The notes below the pieces were generated by a model, which saw nothing but the letters and a program-made list of their open reading frames with translations, searched no databases and was not told the DNA's origin. A stretch of DNA of 64,000 nt from UBA4582 sp047630175 (GTDB lineage: Bacteria; Pseudomonadota; Gammaproteobacteria; Pseudomonadales; Azotimanducaceae): assembly GCA_047630175.1 (NCBI GenBank), contig JBLHVI010000008.1:34621-98620 (forward strand), written 5' to 3'. Positions within the stretch are counted from its first letter, which is position 1, and each line of letters begins with the position of its first letter. Positions 36,001-44,877 of this stretch are shown one piece after another. The position numbers and the translations under genes were made by a program.

Positions 36001-36736
36001 GCTTGAGAATTATCGCCGGAATCTTGAGTCGTTAGTTGCTGAGCGCACTAGTGCGTTGGAACATGAAGCTTCTGAGAACAAGATAGTGCAGCGAGAGCTG
36101 GCAACTTCGCTGAGAGAAAAAGAACTGTTGCTGAAAGAGGTTCACCACCGGGTCAAAAACAATATGCAGGTAATCTCGAGTCTGTTAAATATCCAAGCTG
36201 AGACAAATGGAAATGAAGACTTTGCAACACTGTTAGGTGAGAGCCAGCTACGAATCAAGTCGATGTCGTTGATTCACGAAAACTTGTACCAGTCTGATGA
36301 TCTACTAGAAATTGATTTTGACGACTACATTCGTACGTTAGCCAGCAGCCTGTGTCATTTCTATGAAACACCCGGTGCGGCAGTAAACTTGGATATTCAT
36401 GTAGCAGATGTTTCGTTGGATATTGAGTCGGCAGTGCCATGTGGTCTTATTATCAACGAACTTATCTCAAACGCACTAAAGCACGCATTTATCGGTAAAC
36501 ACGGTCGCGGTACGATTCGGATCGATTTTGTGATTAAGGGCTGTGAGTACTTACTTAGTATTCAAGATGATGGTGTCGGTTTGCCCGCCGGCTTTGATAT
36601 CAGTGTAGCAACAACGATGGGTATGGAAATTGTGTCCATTCTCACGCAGCAGCTTGATGGCACGTTGAGTATCAGCTTTGACGAGGGTACTCGCTTTAAT
36701 ATTTCATTTCCTAGGAAGATAAAAGATGCCGCCTAA
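33002..36736 (+). CDS. Two-component sensor: 14-blade propeller, Y_Y_Y, PAS, HisKA_2 kinase
   Basis: Large membrane sensor kinase (about 1245 residues). An export signal (LLCLLCLYLLACWALPSVA) leads into 14 propeller-type units with core G-x-[IL]-W-[IV]-G-T (for example GFIWIGTQEGLNRYD), a Y_Y_Y domain (ending LDAGEYSFKVKGSN), one helix (WAYLGYLLIGLVGLYQL), a PAS domain, a coiled coil, and a HisKA_2-type kinase with LLKEVHHRVKNNMQVISSLL (His phospho-site) and ATPase motifs NELISNALKHAF and DDGVGLP. The start is unclear: GTG 33002 overlaps the protease stop (GTGA), GTG 32987 is another choice. It lies between the protease and a response regulator, its likely partners. Confidence 0.88.
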   Translation: MIGRRLVTCRTLTAGAISRRQSRFRRPAGRVSHEPPTFRLGDLRRSLLCLLCLYLLACWALPSVASQARLADYRNLIFDRLGTESGLSQAAVSSIAQDAEGFIWIGTQEGLNRYDGYNFKTFYHLDDDPGSLSHDSIWDLLVDSRGDLWVGTDSGLNRYNDARDNFEFISLEATADGAASDQRYIVHSLFEDSSGRIWIGTGSGLVIMQPDRSLAHFKHDPRDPESLSRGSVRVVFEDSQKRIWIGTEKGGLNLFDESALSFTHYASSANDPTSISDNYIRSIIEAEPGKLWLATFNGGVCIFDVASGTAERMTNTASPRVRSLLKDVDGDIWIGTDGGLQLWDPGLASFERYTVDPTDVHSISDNTVFELFQDAGGVIWVGTFNGVSKWNARTETFPHFKQNAVQNIFLTSNSITSFAESVEGDVWVGTFEGLSKWDKSIPGFVNMSVTDEGIMKSLVMSLAVYQGVLWVGTMSGGVGLVEGDKVVGSYRHDPDDPDSISSNAISRIYVDRDDRLWLTTYGGGVNLYLGDGKFKRFPGAVSSATGGFETGIEGSFADLRTLDIAEAADGKLWIATDGGGIVVLDPVTGATQSIVHRADDVSSLSSNNVISLLAHNDVMWVGTRDSGMNRFDLETNSFTRFTKADGLASDAVYGMLVDAQEQIWVSGGKGLSVLDVASGEFIRYDASHGLQSDDFNSGAYLKMADGSFLFGGSNGFNAFDPDRIEGNSYVPPIRITGFSKFNQPQQFAQPVSRLQNLSLAYNDFVIGFEFSAMDFTASDKNQFRYMLQGFDRDWVDSNGARQVTYTNLDAGEYSFKVKGSNNDGVWNEVGAAIAIVVNPPLWRTWWAYLGYLLIGLVGLYQLQIANARRLRRDAEKRYNDRLQLYIESLEEATDCVLIADASKNIMYANNAIELILGAVPKDVVGHSILNLLFADATDADKALQGLREQGRWHGEVKSCKGQVDTTTEVTIAAVRDAADQATAFVSIARDVTGRKRTEEELENYRRNLESLVAERTSALEHEASENKIVQRELATSLREKELLLKEVHHRVKNNMQVISSLLNIQAETNGNEDFATLLGESQLRIKSMSLIHENLYQSDDLLEIDFDDYIRTLASSLCHFYETPGAAVNLDIHVADVSLDIESAVPCGLIINELISNALKHAFIGKHGRGTIRIDFVIKGCEYLLSIQDDGVGLPAGFDISVATTMGMEIVSILTQQLDGTLSISFDEGTRFNISFPRKIKDAA

Positions 36737-38834
36737 AACCCTACTGCTCGTTGAAGACGAAGTTCTTGTGGCGCGTGATATTACAGCGCGATTGACCCGT
36801 ATGGGTTACGAAGTAATCGGTAGCGCAACGCGGGGGCTTGAAGCTGTTGAGAAAGCGTTGAGCTTGCGTCCGGATCTGATTTTGATGGATATCAATCTCA
36901 AAGATGAGATGGATGGTGTTGAGGCTGCGATCAGAATCCGCCACCAGTATGATGTTCCGGTGATATTTTGCACCGCCTATTCTAACGATGCGACGCTGGA
37001 GCGGGCTAAGGTCTCAGAGCCTTATGGCTACGTGTTAAAGCCGTTCGATAATCGCGAGCTGAATATCAACATTGAAATCGCGTTGTATAAGCATCAAGCC
37101 GAGCGCGATTTAGCCGACACCCACCGACGGCTGGATGCAACGCTGGCTAATATCACTGATGCGGTGATAGCTGCCGATATGTCGGGCCAAATTTTGCTGA
37201 TGAACCCTGTTGCCGAACAACTCACGGGTTGGCGTCACTACGAAGCCCGCACCAGTAGTTTGGCGACGGTTCTACCATTAGCGTCATTCTTACCTGGTGA
37301 GGCCGTGCTGGATTTTGATAGCTACGTTAGCCAACCCTTGCCGCGTCGAAGCTTGCCTATGCGGCAGTATATCGATTGTCTCAATGGCGGCCGCATTCCT
37401 GTTGAGATTAGCGTTAGTGTGCTCTACCAAGGCAAGGCTGATTTAATTGTTATTACCTTTCGGAATATTCAGCCGCAACTTGATGCAGAGGAAAAAATTA
37501 GGCGCAGTGCTTTCTTCGACGATGTCACGCAGTTGCCTAATCGTGCGCTTTTTATCAACCGACTAGAGCGATCTTTGCAGCGTCGAAAACGCGGTGATCA
37601 GGGGCATTTTGCGGTTATTTTTCTTGATCTTGATGGCTTCAGTGCTATCAATGAAGGCCTGGGCCATGGGCAGGGCGACAGGGTGCTTACAGAGCTAGGT
37701 GAGCGCATGGTAAATATCGTTCGACCCGAAGACACCCTGTCGCGAATCAGCGGTGATGTATTCGCCATCTTGCTCGACCCCATAGATTCTGCGGCCAGTG
37801 CCATCGAGACCTGTCAGCGCCTTCAGTATGCCGTTAGTCGTCCCCTGCAGATTGAATCTCAGGTGTTGGAGGTGTCGGCGAGTGCCGGTATCGCTTTGCA
37901 TCAAGAGGGTTATCATACAGCAGACGAGCTAATTCGCGACGCTGACACTGCTCTACATCGAGCCAAGGCCGGTGCAGGAGGTTCTCACGTGATGTTTGAT
38001 CAAGGTATGTATGAGTCGGCTTTAAAATATATTCAGCTCAAAAGTTATATGCAGCAGGCCGTGATAGACCAAGGATTTGAGGTCCATTATCAGCCGATTA
38101 TTGATATAAACACCGGAAAGCTGGTCAGTATGGAAGCATTAGCGCGCTGGTATCATCCAACCCGAGGTCAAGTGTCGCCGGAAGAGTTTATTCCTTTAGC
38201 TGAAAAAACTGGTCTGATATTGCCCTTAGGGGAGCAGATTCTAAGAATGGTCTGCGAGCAGTTGAAGCGCTGGGATGAGGAGGGATTCAATGGCTTTCGT
38301 GTTGCGGTAAACCTCTCTGCACGCCAGTTTGAGAGCAACGTAGTACTTATGGTGGAAAATATTATTGCTGAGACCGGTATTTCGCCGAATAGCTTGGCCT
38401 TGGAGATTACCGAGGGTATCGCTATGCAGAATGTCGAGCACAATATACGTATGCTTGAGCAATTGCGTGCGTTGGGCGTGACGATCAGTATCGATGATTT
38501 TGGCACGGGCTATTCCTCCCTAGCGTATCTCAAGCGCTTTCCTTTAAACACACTCAAAATCGACAAGTCATTTATTCAAGACCTTGAAACCAATGAAGAT
38601 GATCAGGAGATCACCCGGGTTATTATCACTCTCGGGCAAAACCTTAAGCTCAAAGTGTTGGCCGAGGGCGTCGAGACTCCGGGCCAACTGGATTTTTTAC
38701 GTCGTAATGGCTGTGACCTGGTACAAGGATATATTTACAGCCGACCGATGCCCGCAGATCAAGTTATTGATTCGCTGACTCAAAAATGTCTTTTTCAGGA
38801 GGTCGAACAGCGGGTGCAAGCGGTTGCCCGCTAG
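36726..38834 (+). CDS. Response regulator REC-PAS-GGDEF-EAL (c-di-GMP phosphodiesterase)
   Basis: A 702-residue cytosolic protein that overlaps the kinase gene by 11 bases. Receiver with Asp55 (LILMDINLKD) and a PYGYVLKPFDNREL end, a PAS domain (about 135-245), a GGDEF domain whose signature is SGDVF (about 341-345), hence probably inactive as cyclase, and an EAL domain with MEALARW (about 468), NLSARQF, EITEG, DDFGTGYSS, KIDKSFI and AEGVET, all the residues needed for hydrolysis of c-di-GMP. Phosphorylation by the neighbouring kinase should control c-di-GMP breakdown. Its receiver closely resembles that of the sigma-54 activator (LTRMGxEV, AYS, PYGYxxKPxxNREL). Confidence 0.92.
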   Translation: MPPKTLLLVEDEVLVARDITARLTRMGYEVIGSATRGLEAVEKALSLRPDLILMDINLKDEMDGVEAAIRIRHQYDVPVIFCTAYSNDATLERAKVSEPYGYVLKPFDNRELNINIEIALYKHQAERDLADTHRRLDATLANITDAVIAADMSGQILLMNPVAEQLTGWRHYEARTSSLATVLPLASFLPGEAVLDFDSYVSQPLPRRSLPMRQYIDCLNGGRIPVEISVSVLYQGKADLIVITFRNIQPQLDAEEKIRRSAFFDDVTQLPNRALFINRLERSLQRRKRGDQGHFAVIFLDLDGFSAINEGLGHGQGDRVLTELGERMVNIVRPEDTLSRISGDVFAILLDPIDSAASAIETCQRLQYAVSRPLQIESQVLEVSASAGIALHQEGYHTADELIRDADTALHRAKAGAGGSHVMFDQGMYESALKYIQLKSYMQQAVIDQGFEVHYQPIIDINTGKLVSMEALARWYHPTRGQVSPEEFIPLAEKTGLILPLGEQILRMVCEQLKRWDEEGFNGFRVAVNLSARQFESNVVLMVENIIAETGISPNSLALEITEGIAMQNVEHNIRMLEQLRALGVTISIDDFGTGYSSLAYLKRFPLNTLKIDKSFIQDLETNEDDQEITRVIITLGQNLKLKVLAEGVETPGQLDFLRRNGCDLVQGYIYSRPMPADQVIDSLTQKCLFQEVEQRVQAVAR

Positions 38835-38877
38835 CCCACTGTTGGTCTTGCGGGCGCGCTTACTGAATCCGGCGAGA

Positions 38878-39594
38878 TCAGGGCAGCAGAACACCGCCGT
38901 CAACATCTAATGTCGCGCCGGTCATATAGGCGTTGGTCATGGTTAGCAATATGGCGCTGGCGACTTCTTCTGGCAGACCGGGACGGGGAATCGGTAACTG
39001 CTGAGTCATTTGGCCGAGTACGGCATCTTGCTTGTCGCCCAGATGCGCGGTCATTCCGGTACGGATTATTCCGGGGGCGACCACATTGACTCGATGGGGC
39101 GCCATCTCGACGGCTAACGCACGCATAAGACCCTCAACGGCGTTGCCTACGCACGAGATAGAGCTCATGCCGGGCTGGCATTTTCGTGCCGGTGAGCCGC
39201 TGACCAATGTTATCGAGGCTTGCGCGGTCAAAAAAGGTGCTGCTTGGCGAATTACATTGCAGTAGCCCCAGAACTTCTCAAATGCTGCGCGAAATTGATC
39301 TTGGTTCTGCTCCAAAAACGGAGCCATTGTGCGGTTGGCGCCGGTAGCGGCGGCGACTACATGGTCGACTTTGCCGACACGTTTGAACAGCGTTTCAAGA
39401 CCTTCAATATCATGGATGTCTAAGCTCGAAAAGGTGATGTCGGGATAAGCTTTCTTAGCGGCGGCAATACGCTCGGGATTGCGACCGACTGCCCAGACCT
39501 CGGCGCCTTCAGCGCTCGCCATGGCCGCTGTGGCCAAGCCGATGCCGTCAGTGCCGCCGATGATGACGACCTGTTGTTGATCTAATTTGCCCAT
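38878..39594 (-). CDS. SDR-fold protein lacking the catalytic Tyr/Lys
   Basis: SDR-like protein of 238 residues. The cofactor loop is IGGTDGIGLA, and the end MTGATLDVDGG is normal. In place of the YxxxK motif the sequence reads SSISCVGNAVEGL; aligned on AVEGL, Tyr is replaced by Ile and Lys by Gly. The Ser of the triad region is in LVSGSPARK. It may bind NAD(P) without classic catalysis or use different residues. Start 39594 (MGKLDQQQ) is taken because GGAG lies close upstream; 39606 is possible. It stands convergent to the EAL regulator gene. Confidence 0.8.
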   Translation of the reverse strand: MGKLDQQQVVIIGGTDGIGLATAAMASAEGAEVWAVGRNPERIAAAKKAYPDITFSSLDIHDIEGLETLFKRVGKVDHVVAAATGANRTMAPFLEQNQDQFRAAFEKFWGYCNVIRQAAPFLTAQASITLVSGSPARKCQPGMSSISCVGNAVEGLMRALAVEMAPHRVNVVAPGIIRTGMTAHLGDKQDAVLGQMTQQLPIPRPGLPEEVASAILLTMTNAYMTGATLDVDGGVLLP

Positions 39595-39667
39595 GTTGCG
39601 CTCCATATTTTAGGTGTTAAAAAAAGAGAGTTGAAAATGAGTTCGATGAATAAGTTTGACCAGTGCG

Positions 39668-40255
39668 TTAGCCTGCTGCCCAGTCAAACGACCGCAGCGC
39701 GTTGAGCATCATCTGTACCGACATCATAACGAGGAGCATGCCCATTAAGCGTTCTATAGCGATTAGACCTCGGCGACCCAGCATCTTATGCAGTGGCGAC
39801 GCACAGAGCAGAATAGCCGCAGTCAGCACCCAAGCACCGGTCAGAGAGACGAAAAGCGGTAGCATGGGCTGCGTGGTGGTCATTAACATCAGCACGGCCA
39901 TGATAGAGGGGCCAGCCACGGCGGGAATCGCCAATGGCACAATGAGCGGCTCGCCGTCGTGGCTGTCGCCAAAAATTCCGTTTGGGACCGGGAAAATCAT
40001 TCGCAGAGCGATCAAGAACAAAATGATGCCGCCAGAGATTTCGATGGCCTCTTGAGACAGACCGAGAAAATCGAGGACAAAACGGCCGAGAAATAGATAG
40101 CCCAGCAGCGCAACGTAGGCGATACACAACTCGCGAAAAATAATAAACAGATGACGCTTCGCATCAACGTCCTTGAGCACAGCGAGAAACAGCGGGATAT
40201 TGCCCAGCGGGTCCATGATCAAGAAGAAGACCAGAGCAGTACTGATGATTTCCAT
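39668..40255 (-). CDS. MarC/YhgN family inner-membrane protein
   Basis: Six-helix membrane protein of 195 residues. It has the family start FFLIMDPLGNIPLFLAVLK, the second helix pair LGLSQEAIEISGGIILFLIALRM, and VPLAIPAVAGPSIMAVL. E. coli YhgN and MarC are of this family; their function is not settled, and the old link to multiple antibiotic resistance was withdrawn. It is divergent from the RND efflux genes and 73 bases downstream of the SDR-like gene. Assignment to the family is firm; the role is not known. Confidence 0.92.
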   Translation of the reverse strand: MEIISTALVFFLIMDPLGNIPLFLAVLKDVDAKRHLFIIFRELCIAYVALLGYLFLGRFVLDFLGLSQEAIEISGGIILFLIALRMIFPVPNGIFGDSHDGEPLIVPLAIPAVAGPSIMAVLMLMTTTQPMLPLFVSLTGAWVLTAAILLCASPLHKMLGRRGLIAIERLMGMLLVMMSVQMMLNALRSFDWAAG

Positions 40256-40583
40256 AAACGATTAGCCTAAGCAGGTTATCCTGCGGATGCTTCATAGAGT
40301 GATGAAACGCTAGGATAGCACCCTAGGCAAGCATTTCCTCGTTTCGTTTCATCCCGGTTAATGGGCATTTGTCCCATCTGCGTGGGTAAACGACTAGAAT
40401 GAAGTGATACTGTCTGACGCAAATCGGCCAACCAAGCTGAACAAGTTTGTTTTAAATGAGTGACCCGCTTAGACTACGGGCTCGTAAAATTGGGTTTGAC
40501 GATGTCGCTGATAAAGCGTAAGGCGATGCGGGTTGTAGCCTGCATTTCCTACCGACAGCGCTACGTGAAAGGAGTACATACTT
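40256..40583. promoter_or_regulatory. Divergent promoter region between marC and RND genes
   Basis: This 328-base stretch has no gene. It should carry promoters for both directions. ATGGG (40361-40365) and CCCAT (40373-40377), separated by seven bases, form a perfect short inverted repeat that could bind a repressor. A good Shine-Dalgarno AAAGGAG (40568-40574) precedes the TTG start of the adaptor gene. Confidence 0.4.
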
Positions 40584-41666
40584 TTGAGTAACAAAGGCGT
40601 AATTGCCGGTTTCATTGCCTTCGTCATGATTGGTTGGGTGCTGTCCGGCGAACTAGTCCCCAGTGTTGTTATTGCTGACGAGGTAGATCCGGCCGCACAA
40701 AAAGCGCAGGCGCGCACTGTACGTGGTGTAGAGAGTGTCGCGACGCTACGTCAGCAGCTACTAGCCGTGCGTGGCCAAACCCAAGTTAATCGTATGGTAA
40801 AGGTGAAATCAGAGATTCCTGGCCGCATAGAGGCGCTGCCAGCAGTCAAAGGTCGTCAGGTGAAAGCCGGTGATCTCTTGTGCCAGATTGCTGTTGATAC
40901 CCGGCAAAGCGAGCTCAATGAGGCTCGCGCCCTGCTGACCAGTGCTAAGCTTGAGTACGATGGCGTGCTCGACCTTAAAAAACGCGGGTTGCAGTCCGAA
41001 ATAAATGTTGCCAGAGCCAATGCTTCGCTTGAGACAGCGAAAGCTCGCGCACAGCAAGCTGACCTAACGTTGCAGAAAACGCGAATACTAGCGCCCTTTG
41101 ACGGCGTAATCGATGATCAGCCCGTTGAAGTTGGTGACTACCTTAAAGTAGGAGACATTTGTGTGGGCATAATGGAGATTGACCCTATGCTGGTTGTCGG
41201 GCAGATTTCTGAAAAAAGCATCGGTCTGGTCGCGTTGGGTGACAAGGTCAACGGTAGGCTCATCACCGGCCAAGACTTTATTGGTGAAGTGAGTTTTATT
41301 GGTCGCGCGCCTGACGCCGCAACGCGCACTTTCCCGATCGAAGTCACTGTTCGCGGTGCAGGACCTGGAATGCGTTCAGGGATGACCGCTGAAATGCAGG
41401 TGCCTGTCGGGGCCGATAAAGCACATCGGATTTCACCCGCGTCGCTGGTATTAAATGATGTTGGGAACGTGGGCGTCCGGATTGTTGATGACGCGAATAT
41501 TGTGCGCTTTTATGAGGTGAAGATTGTTAGCGAGGAAGCTGCGGGCGTTTGGGTAACTGGGTTGCCATTACAGATTCGCCTTATCACTGTGGGCCAAGAA
41601 GAAGTGTTTGACGGCCAGCTAGTGAATGTTGACGTGACCCCGCTGGCTGCAATCGTAAAGACCTAA
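40584..41666 (+). CDS. RND efflux periplasmic adaptor subunit
   Basis: Membrane fusion protein of 360 residues. An N-terminal hydrophobic segment (GVIAGFIAFVMIGWVLSG) anchors or exports it; then come the first lipoyl half (VKSEIPGRIEALPAVKGRQVKAGD), an alpha-hairpin (about 108-155), the second lipoyl half (KTRILAPFDGVIDDQPVEVGDYL) and a beta-barrel domain. It bridges the inner-membrane pump and an outer-membrane channel. TTG start with AAAGGAG nine bases upstream. It is followed directly by the RND permease. No outer-membrane factor gene is present, so a TolC-like channel must be encoded elsewhere. Confidence 0.92.
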   Translation: MSNKGVIAGFIAFVMIGWVLSGELVPSVVIADEVDPAAQKAQARTVRGVESVATLRQQLLAVRGQTQVNRMVKVKSEIPGRIEALPAVKGRQVKAGDLLCQIAVDTRQSELNEARALLTSAKLEYDGVLDLKKRGLQSEINVARANASLETAKARAQQADLTLQKTRILAPFDGVIDDQPVEVGDYLKVGDICVGIMEIDPMLVVGQISEKSIGLVALGDKVNGRLITGQDFIGEVSFIGRAPDAATRTFPIEVTVRGAGPGMRSGMTAEMQVPVGADKAHRISPASLVLNDVGNVGVRIVDDANIVRFYEVKIVSEEAAGVWVTGLPLQIRLITVGQEEVFDGQLVNVDVTPLAAIVKT

Positions 41667-41703
41667 TCCCCCCCCTTTTGTGCCGACGAGCTTGAGTCAT
41701 AAC

Positions 41704-44700
41704 ATGTCAAATTATATTGCTGCCTGTATGGATCGGTCGAGAACTATCCTGTCATTGCTGACGGTGATTATCATCTCTGGCGTGATGGCTTACCTAAGTA
41801 TTCCCGTTGAGTCCAATCCAGATGTCTCGGTGCCTATCGTTATTGTTACCGTGCCCCATGAGGGAATTTCACCGGAAGATGCTGAGCGGCTTTTGGCCCG
41901 CCCGATGGAGTTGGAGCTCAAAACCATCACCGGGGTTGAGGAAATTAATTCTTTTTCTAGCCAAGGCGCAGCGACGATCGTCGTTCGTTTTGACTATAGC
42001 TTCGATTCTAGTCAAGCCCTACTGGATGTTCGCGAAGCTGTTGATAAGGCCAAAGTCAAGATTCCGGCCAGTGCCGAAGAGCCCATTATAAACGAAGTTT
42101 CAGCTACCGATTTCCCGATCATTACGATCAGTCTGGGTGGTAGCAGTGTTCCAGACCGCGTGCTGTACAGATTGGCAAGGGAGCTAAAGGATGAACTTGA
42201 AGGGCTGCCGGAGGTATTGGAGGCAAACCTAAACGGTGAGCGTGAGGAGCTATTGGAAGCGGTGATCGACCCTGCCCAACTTGAGGCTTATGGCATCACT
42301 AACGACCAATTAGTCGCTGCGGTGGCACGCAACAATCGATTGATTGCTGCTGGCGCGGTGGATACGGGTCGAGGTAGCTTTAGTGTCAAAATTCCTAGCC
42401 TGATCGAAACTGCCGAGGATGTTTTGTCTATCCCCGTGACTGCAACGTCCGCCGGCGTCATTACGCTACGAGATGTCACCACCATCAGGCGCACTTTTAA
42501 GGATGCTAAGAACTACACGCGCGCCAACGGTATCCCAGCTGTTGCCGTAGAGGTTTCCAAACGCAAAGGCGTGTCGTTGGTTGAAGCCGTCGCTAAAGTC
42601 AAGCTAGTGGTTGAGAGTTTACAGCTGGGCTATCCAGCTAACGTCGAGGTCGGCTATATGGCTGACCAAGCACCTGAGACCATGGAGCAGATCAGCACGC
42701 TGCAGGGCAATATATCAACCGCCATGTTTTTGGTCTTGACCGTCGTAGTTGCGGCAGTAGGGCTTCGCTCCGGATTGCTTGTCGCTATGGGCATTCCATT
42801 TTCTTTTTTGTTCGCCTTTATTATTGTTAAGCAGCTGGGCTATACCTACAATTTCATGGTGATGTTTGGCATGCTATTGGGATTGGGCATGTTGATTGAT
42901 GGTGCAATCGTTGTTGTTGAACTCGCCGATCGAGAGATGAGCAAAGGTCGCAAGCCCAAAGATGCTTATGTCTACGCCATTGATCGTATGCTCTGGCCGG
43001 TAATTGCGTCGACCGGTACGACGCTGGCGGCATTCTTGCCACTTATGTTTTGGCCCGGCGTGACCGGAGGCTTCATGAAATATCTACCGGTGACGGTCTT
43101 CGCCGTTATGGCAGGCTCCTTGCTATATGCCCTGTTGTTTGCGCCTGTGCTGGGTGCGCTATTTAGTAAAGTCCAAAAGGACCCGAAAGCTGACAACGTC
43201 AATCAACTGGTCGACGAAGGTCGGTTCAGTGAATTGCGTGGTGCTCTTGGCGCCTATGCCAGAGTGTTGACGTTTACTACCAACCATCCATTTGTGGTTG
43301 TTGGCATTGCAATGATGGTGCTGTTTAGTATTGTGCGTTGGTATGGTGAGGCTAATCACGGTACGCAATTTTTTACTGATGTCGATCCAACGTTTACCGG
43401 TGTGGATGTCGCCGCAAGGGGCAATTTTTCTGCCTCGGAAATACGCGACATTGTCACTAACGTCGAGAGCCATGTTTTGGCTCAGGGCAACTTTAAAAGC
43501 GTCTACACGCGTTCCGGCAGTAACGGTACCAGTGTCGGCCTTGGTGGGGGCTCATCGGCTGATCAGATCGGCAGCATGTTTATTGAAATCTCAGATCGTC
43601 GTGAACGCGATGTGAACGGCTACGAGGTTGAGCAGGCATATCGCGATGCGATTGCTAACATACCCGGCGTTCGAGCGGAGATTCGTAAAGTTGAGAATGG
43701 CCCGCCGGTGGGTAAAGACATTCAGATTCAAATTATGGGCTCCGACCTTGGCATCCTTGCAAGAGAGACCCGTCGGATTCATGAATTTATGGATACACTG
43801 CCGGGACTGATTGCTGTGGACGATACGGCCCCGGTGCCTGGTATAGAATGGGAAATTGACGTCGATCGCGCCAAAGCTGCCATGTTGGGCGCAGATATTG
43901 CCAGCGTCGGGGCGGCGATCCAGTTAATCACCAACGGCGTGTTGGTAGGTAAATACCGCCCAGACGATGTCGACGACGAGGTGGATATCAGAGTGCGCTA
44001 CCCTGAGCGATATCGAGCGATCACTCAGTTAGATGAGTTGCGGGTCAGCACGCCGCAGGGCCAGGTACCCATCAGTAGTTTTGTTGAGCGTAAAGCGAAG
44101 CCCAAGGTGAGCACGATTTTTCGTCAAAACGGTGAACGCATTATGTACGTACGAGCGAATACCACCGAGGGCGTGCTGCCTGACGATAAGGTAAAAGAGA
44201 TTAAGACATGGCTTGCGACGGCTAAGCTCGACCCGTCGCTAGAGTTAGTATTCCGTGGTGCCAATGAAGAACAGAACGATTCCATGGCATTTATAGGCAC
44301 GGCATTCACGCTGGCACTGGCATTGATGGGTATATTGTTAGTGACCCAGTTCAATAGTTTCTATCAAGCGGCGCTGATTCTTTCTGCAGTGATCATGTCA
44401 ACGGTCGGTGTCCTTTTGGGATTGATCATTCTTGGACAACCTTTTAGCGCCATTATGACCGGCGTCGGGATTGTGGCGTTGGCGGGTATTATTGTGAATA
44501 ACAATATTGTGCTGATCGATACGTTCAACTACTTGCGAGCAGAAAACCCGGAGTGGGACATCCGGCGGATCATCATACAAACCGGTTGCCTGCGCTTGCG
44601 GCCGGTTTTTCTGACGACGTTTACCACGGGGTTTGGTTTGCTACCCATGGCAAGTGGTGTATCGATCGACTTGATTAGTCGAGAGTTTGAGATGGGCGGT

Positions 44701-44868
44701 CCAGTGGCGTCTTTTTGGGTGCAATTGGCTTCCGCGATCGTCTCTGGTTTAAGTTTTGCGACCTTGCTGACGCTGATTATTACGCCGGCTATGCTGATGG
44801 TTCCATACGCTTTACGAAGCTTGCAAATGCCCGCGTGGCTGCGGCGTTCCGCCGCGGTCAGCCAATAG
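41704..44868 (+). CDS. RND efflux pump permease (AcrB/HAE type)
   Basis: Inner-membrane proton-driven pump of 1054 residues. Twelve helices and two large periplasmic loops. The start SNYIAACMDRSRTILSLLTV, the IPVESNPDVSVPIVIVTVPHEGISPEDAE porter segment, the helix-4 acid GMLIDGAIVVVELADRE (one Asp where many pumps have two), and LAGIIVNNNIVLIDT in helix 10 are visible. Substrate is not readable. ATG 41704 is preferred to GTG 41680, which has only a poly-C stretch ahead. It is in one transcript with the adaptor gene. Confidence 0.93.
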   Translation: MSNYIAACMDRSRTILSLLTVIIISGVMAYLSIPVESNPDVSVPIVIVTVPHEGISPEDAERLLARPMELELKTITGVEEINSFSSQGAATIVVRFDYSFDSSQALLDVREAVDKAKVKIPASAEEPIINEVSATDFPIITISLGGSSVPDRVLYRLARELKDELEGLPEVLEANLNGEREELLEAVIDPAQLEAYGITNDQLVAAVARNNRLIAAGAVDTGRGSFSVKIPSLIETAEDVLSIPVTATSAGVITLRDVTTIRRTFKDAKNYTRANGIPAVAVEVSKRKGVSLVEAVAKVKLVVESLQLGYPANVEVGYMADQAPETMEQISTLQGNISTAMFLVLTVVVAAVGLRSGLLVAMGIPFSFLFAFIIVKQLGYTYNFMVMFGMLLGLGMLIDGAIVVVELADREMSKGRKPKDAYVYAIDRMLWPVIASTGTTLAAFLPLMFWPGVTGGFMKYLPVTVFAVMAGSLLYALLFAPVLGALFSKVQKDPKADNVNQLVDEGRFSELRGALGAYARVLTFTTNHPFVVVGIAMMVLFSIVRWYGEANHGTQFFTDVDPTFTGVDVAARGNFSASEIRDIVTNVESHVLAQGNFKSVYTRSGSNGTSVGLGGGSSADQIGSMFIEISDRRERDVNGYEVEQAYRDAIANIPGVRAEIRKVENGPPVGKDIQIQIMGSDLGILARETRRIHEFMDTLPGLIAVDDTAPVPGIEWEIDVDRAKAAMLGADIASVGAAIQLITNGVLVGKYRPDDVDDEVDIRVRYPERYRAITQLDELRVSTPQGQVPISSFVERKAKPKVSTIFRQNGERIMYVRANTTEGVLPDDKVKEIKTWLATAKLDPSLELVFRGANEEQNDSMAFIGTAFTLALALMGILLVTQFNSFYQAALILSAVIMSTVGVLLGLIILGQPFSAIMTGVGIVALAGIIVNNNIVLIDTFNYLRAENPEWDIRRIIIQTGCLRLRPVFLTTFTTGFGLLPMASGVSIDLISREFEMGGPVASFWVQLASAIVSGLSFATLLTLIITPAMLMVPYALRSLQMPAWLRRSAAVSQ

Positions 44869-44877
44869 GCGACGAAC

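Noticed and set aside
38812..38835. GCGGG...CCCGC hairpin at the end of the EAL gene as terminator
   Set aside because: The stem has a bulge, lies inside coding sequence, and no U-tract follows.
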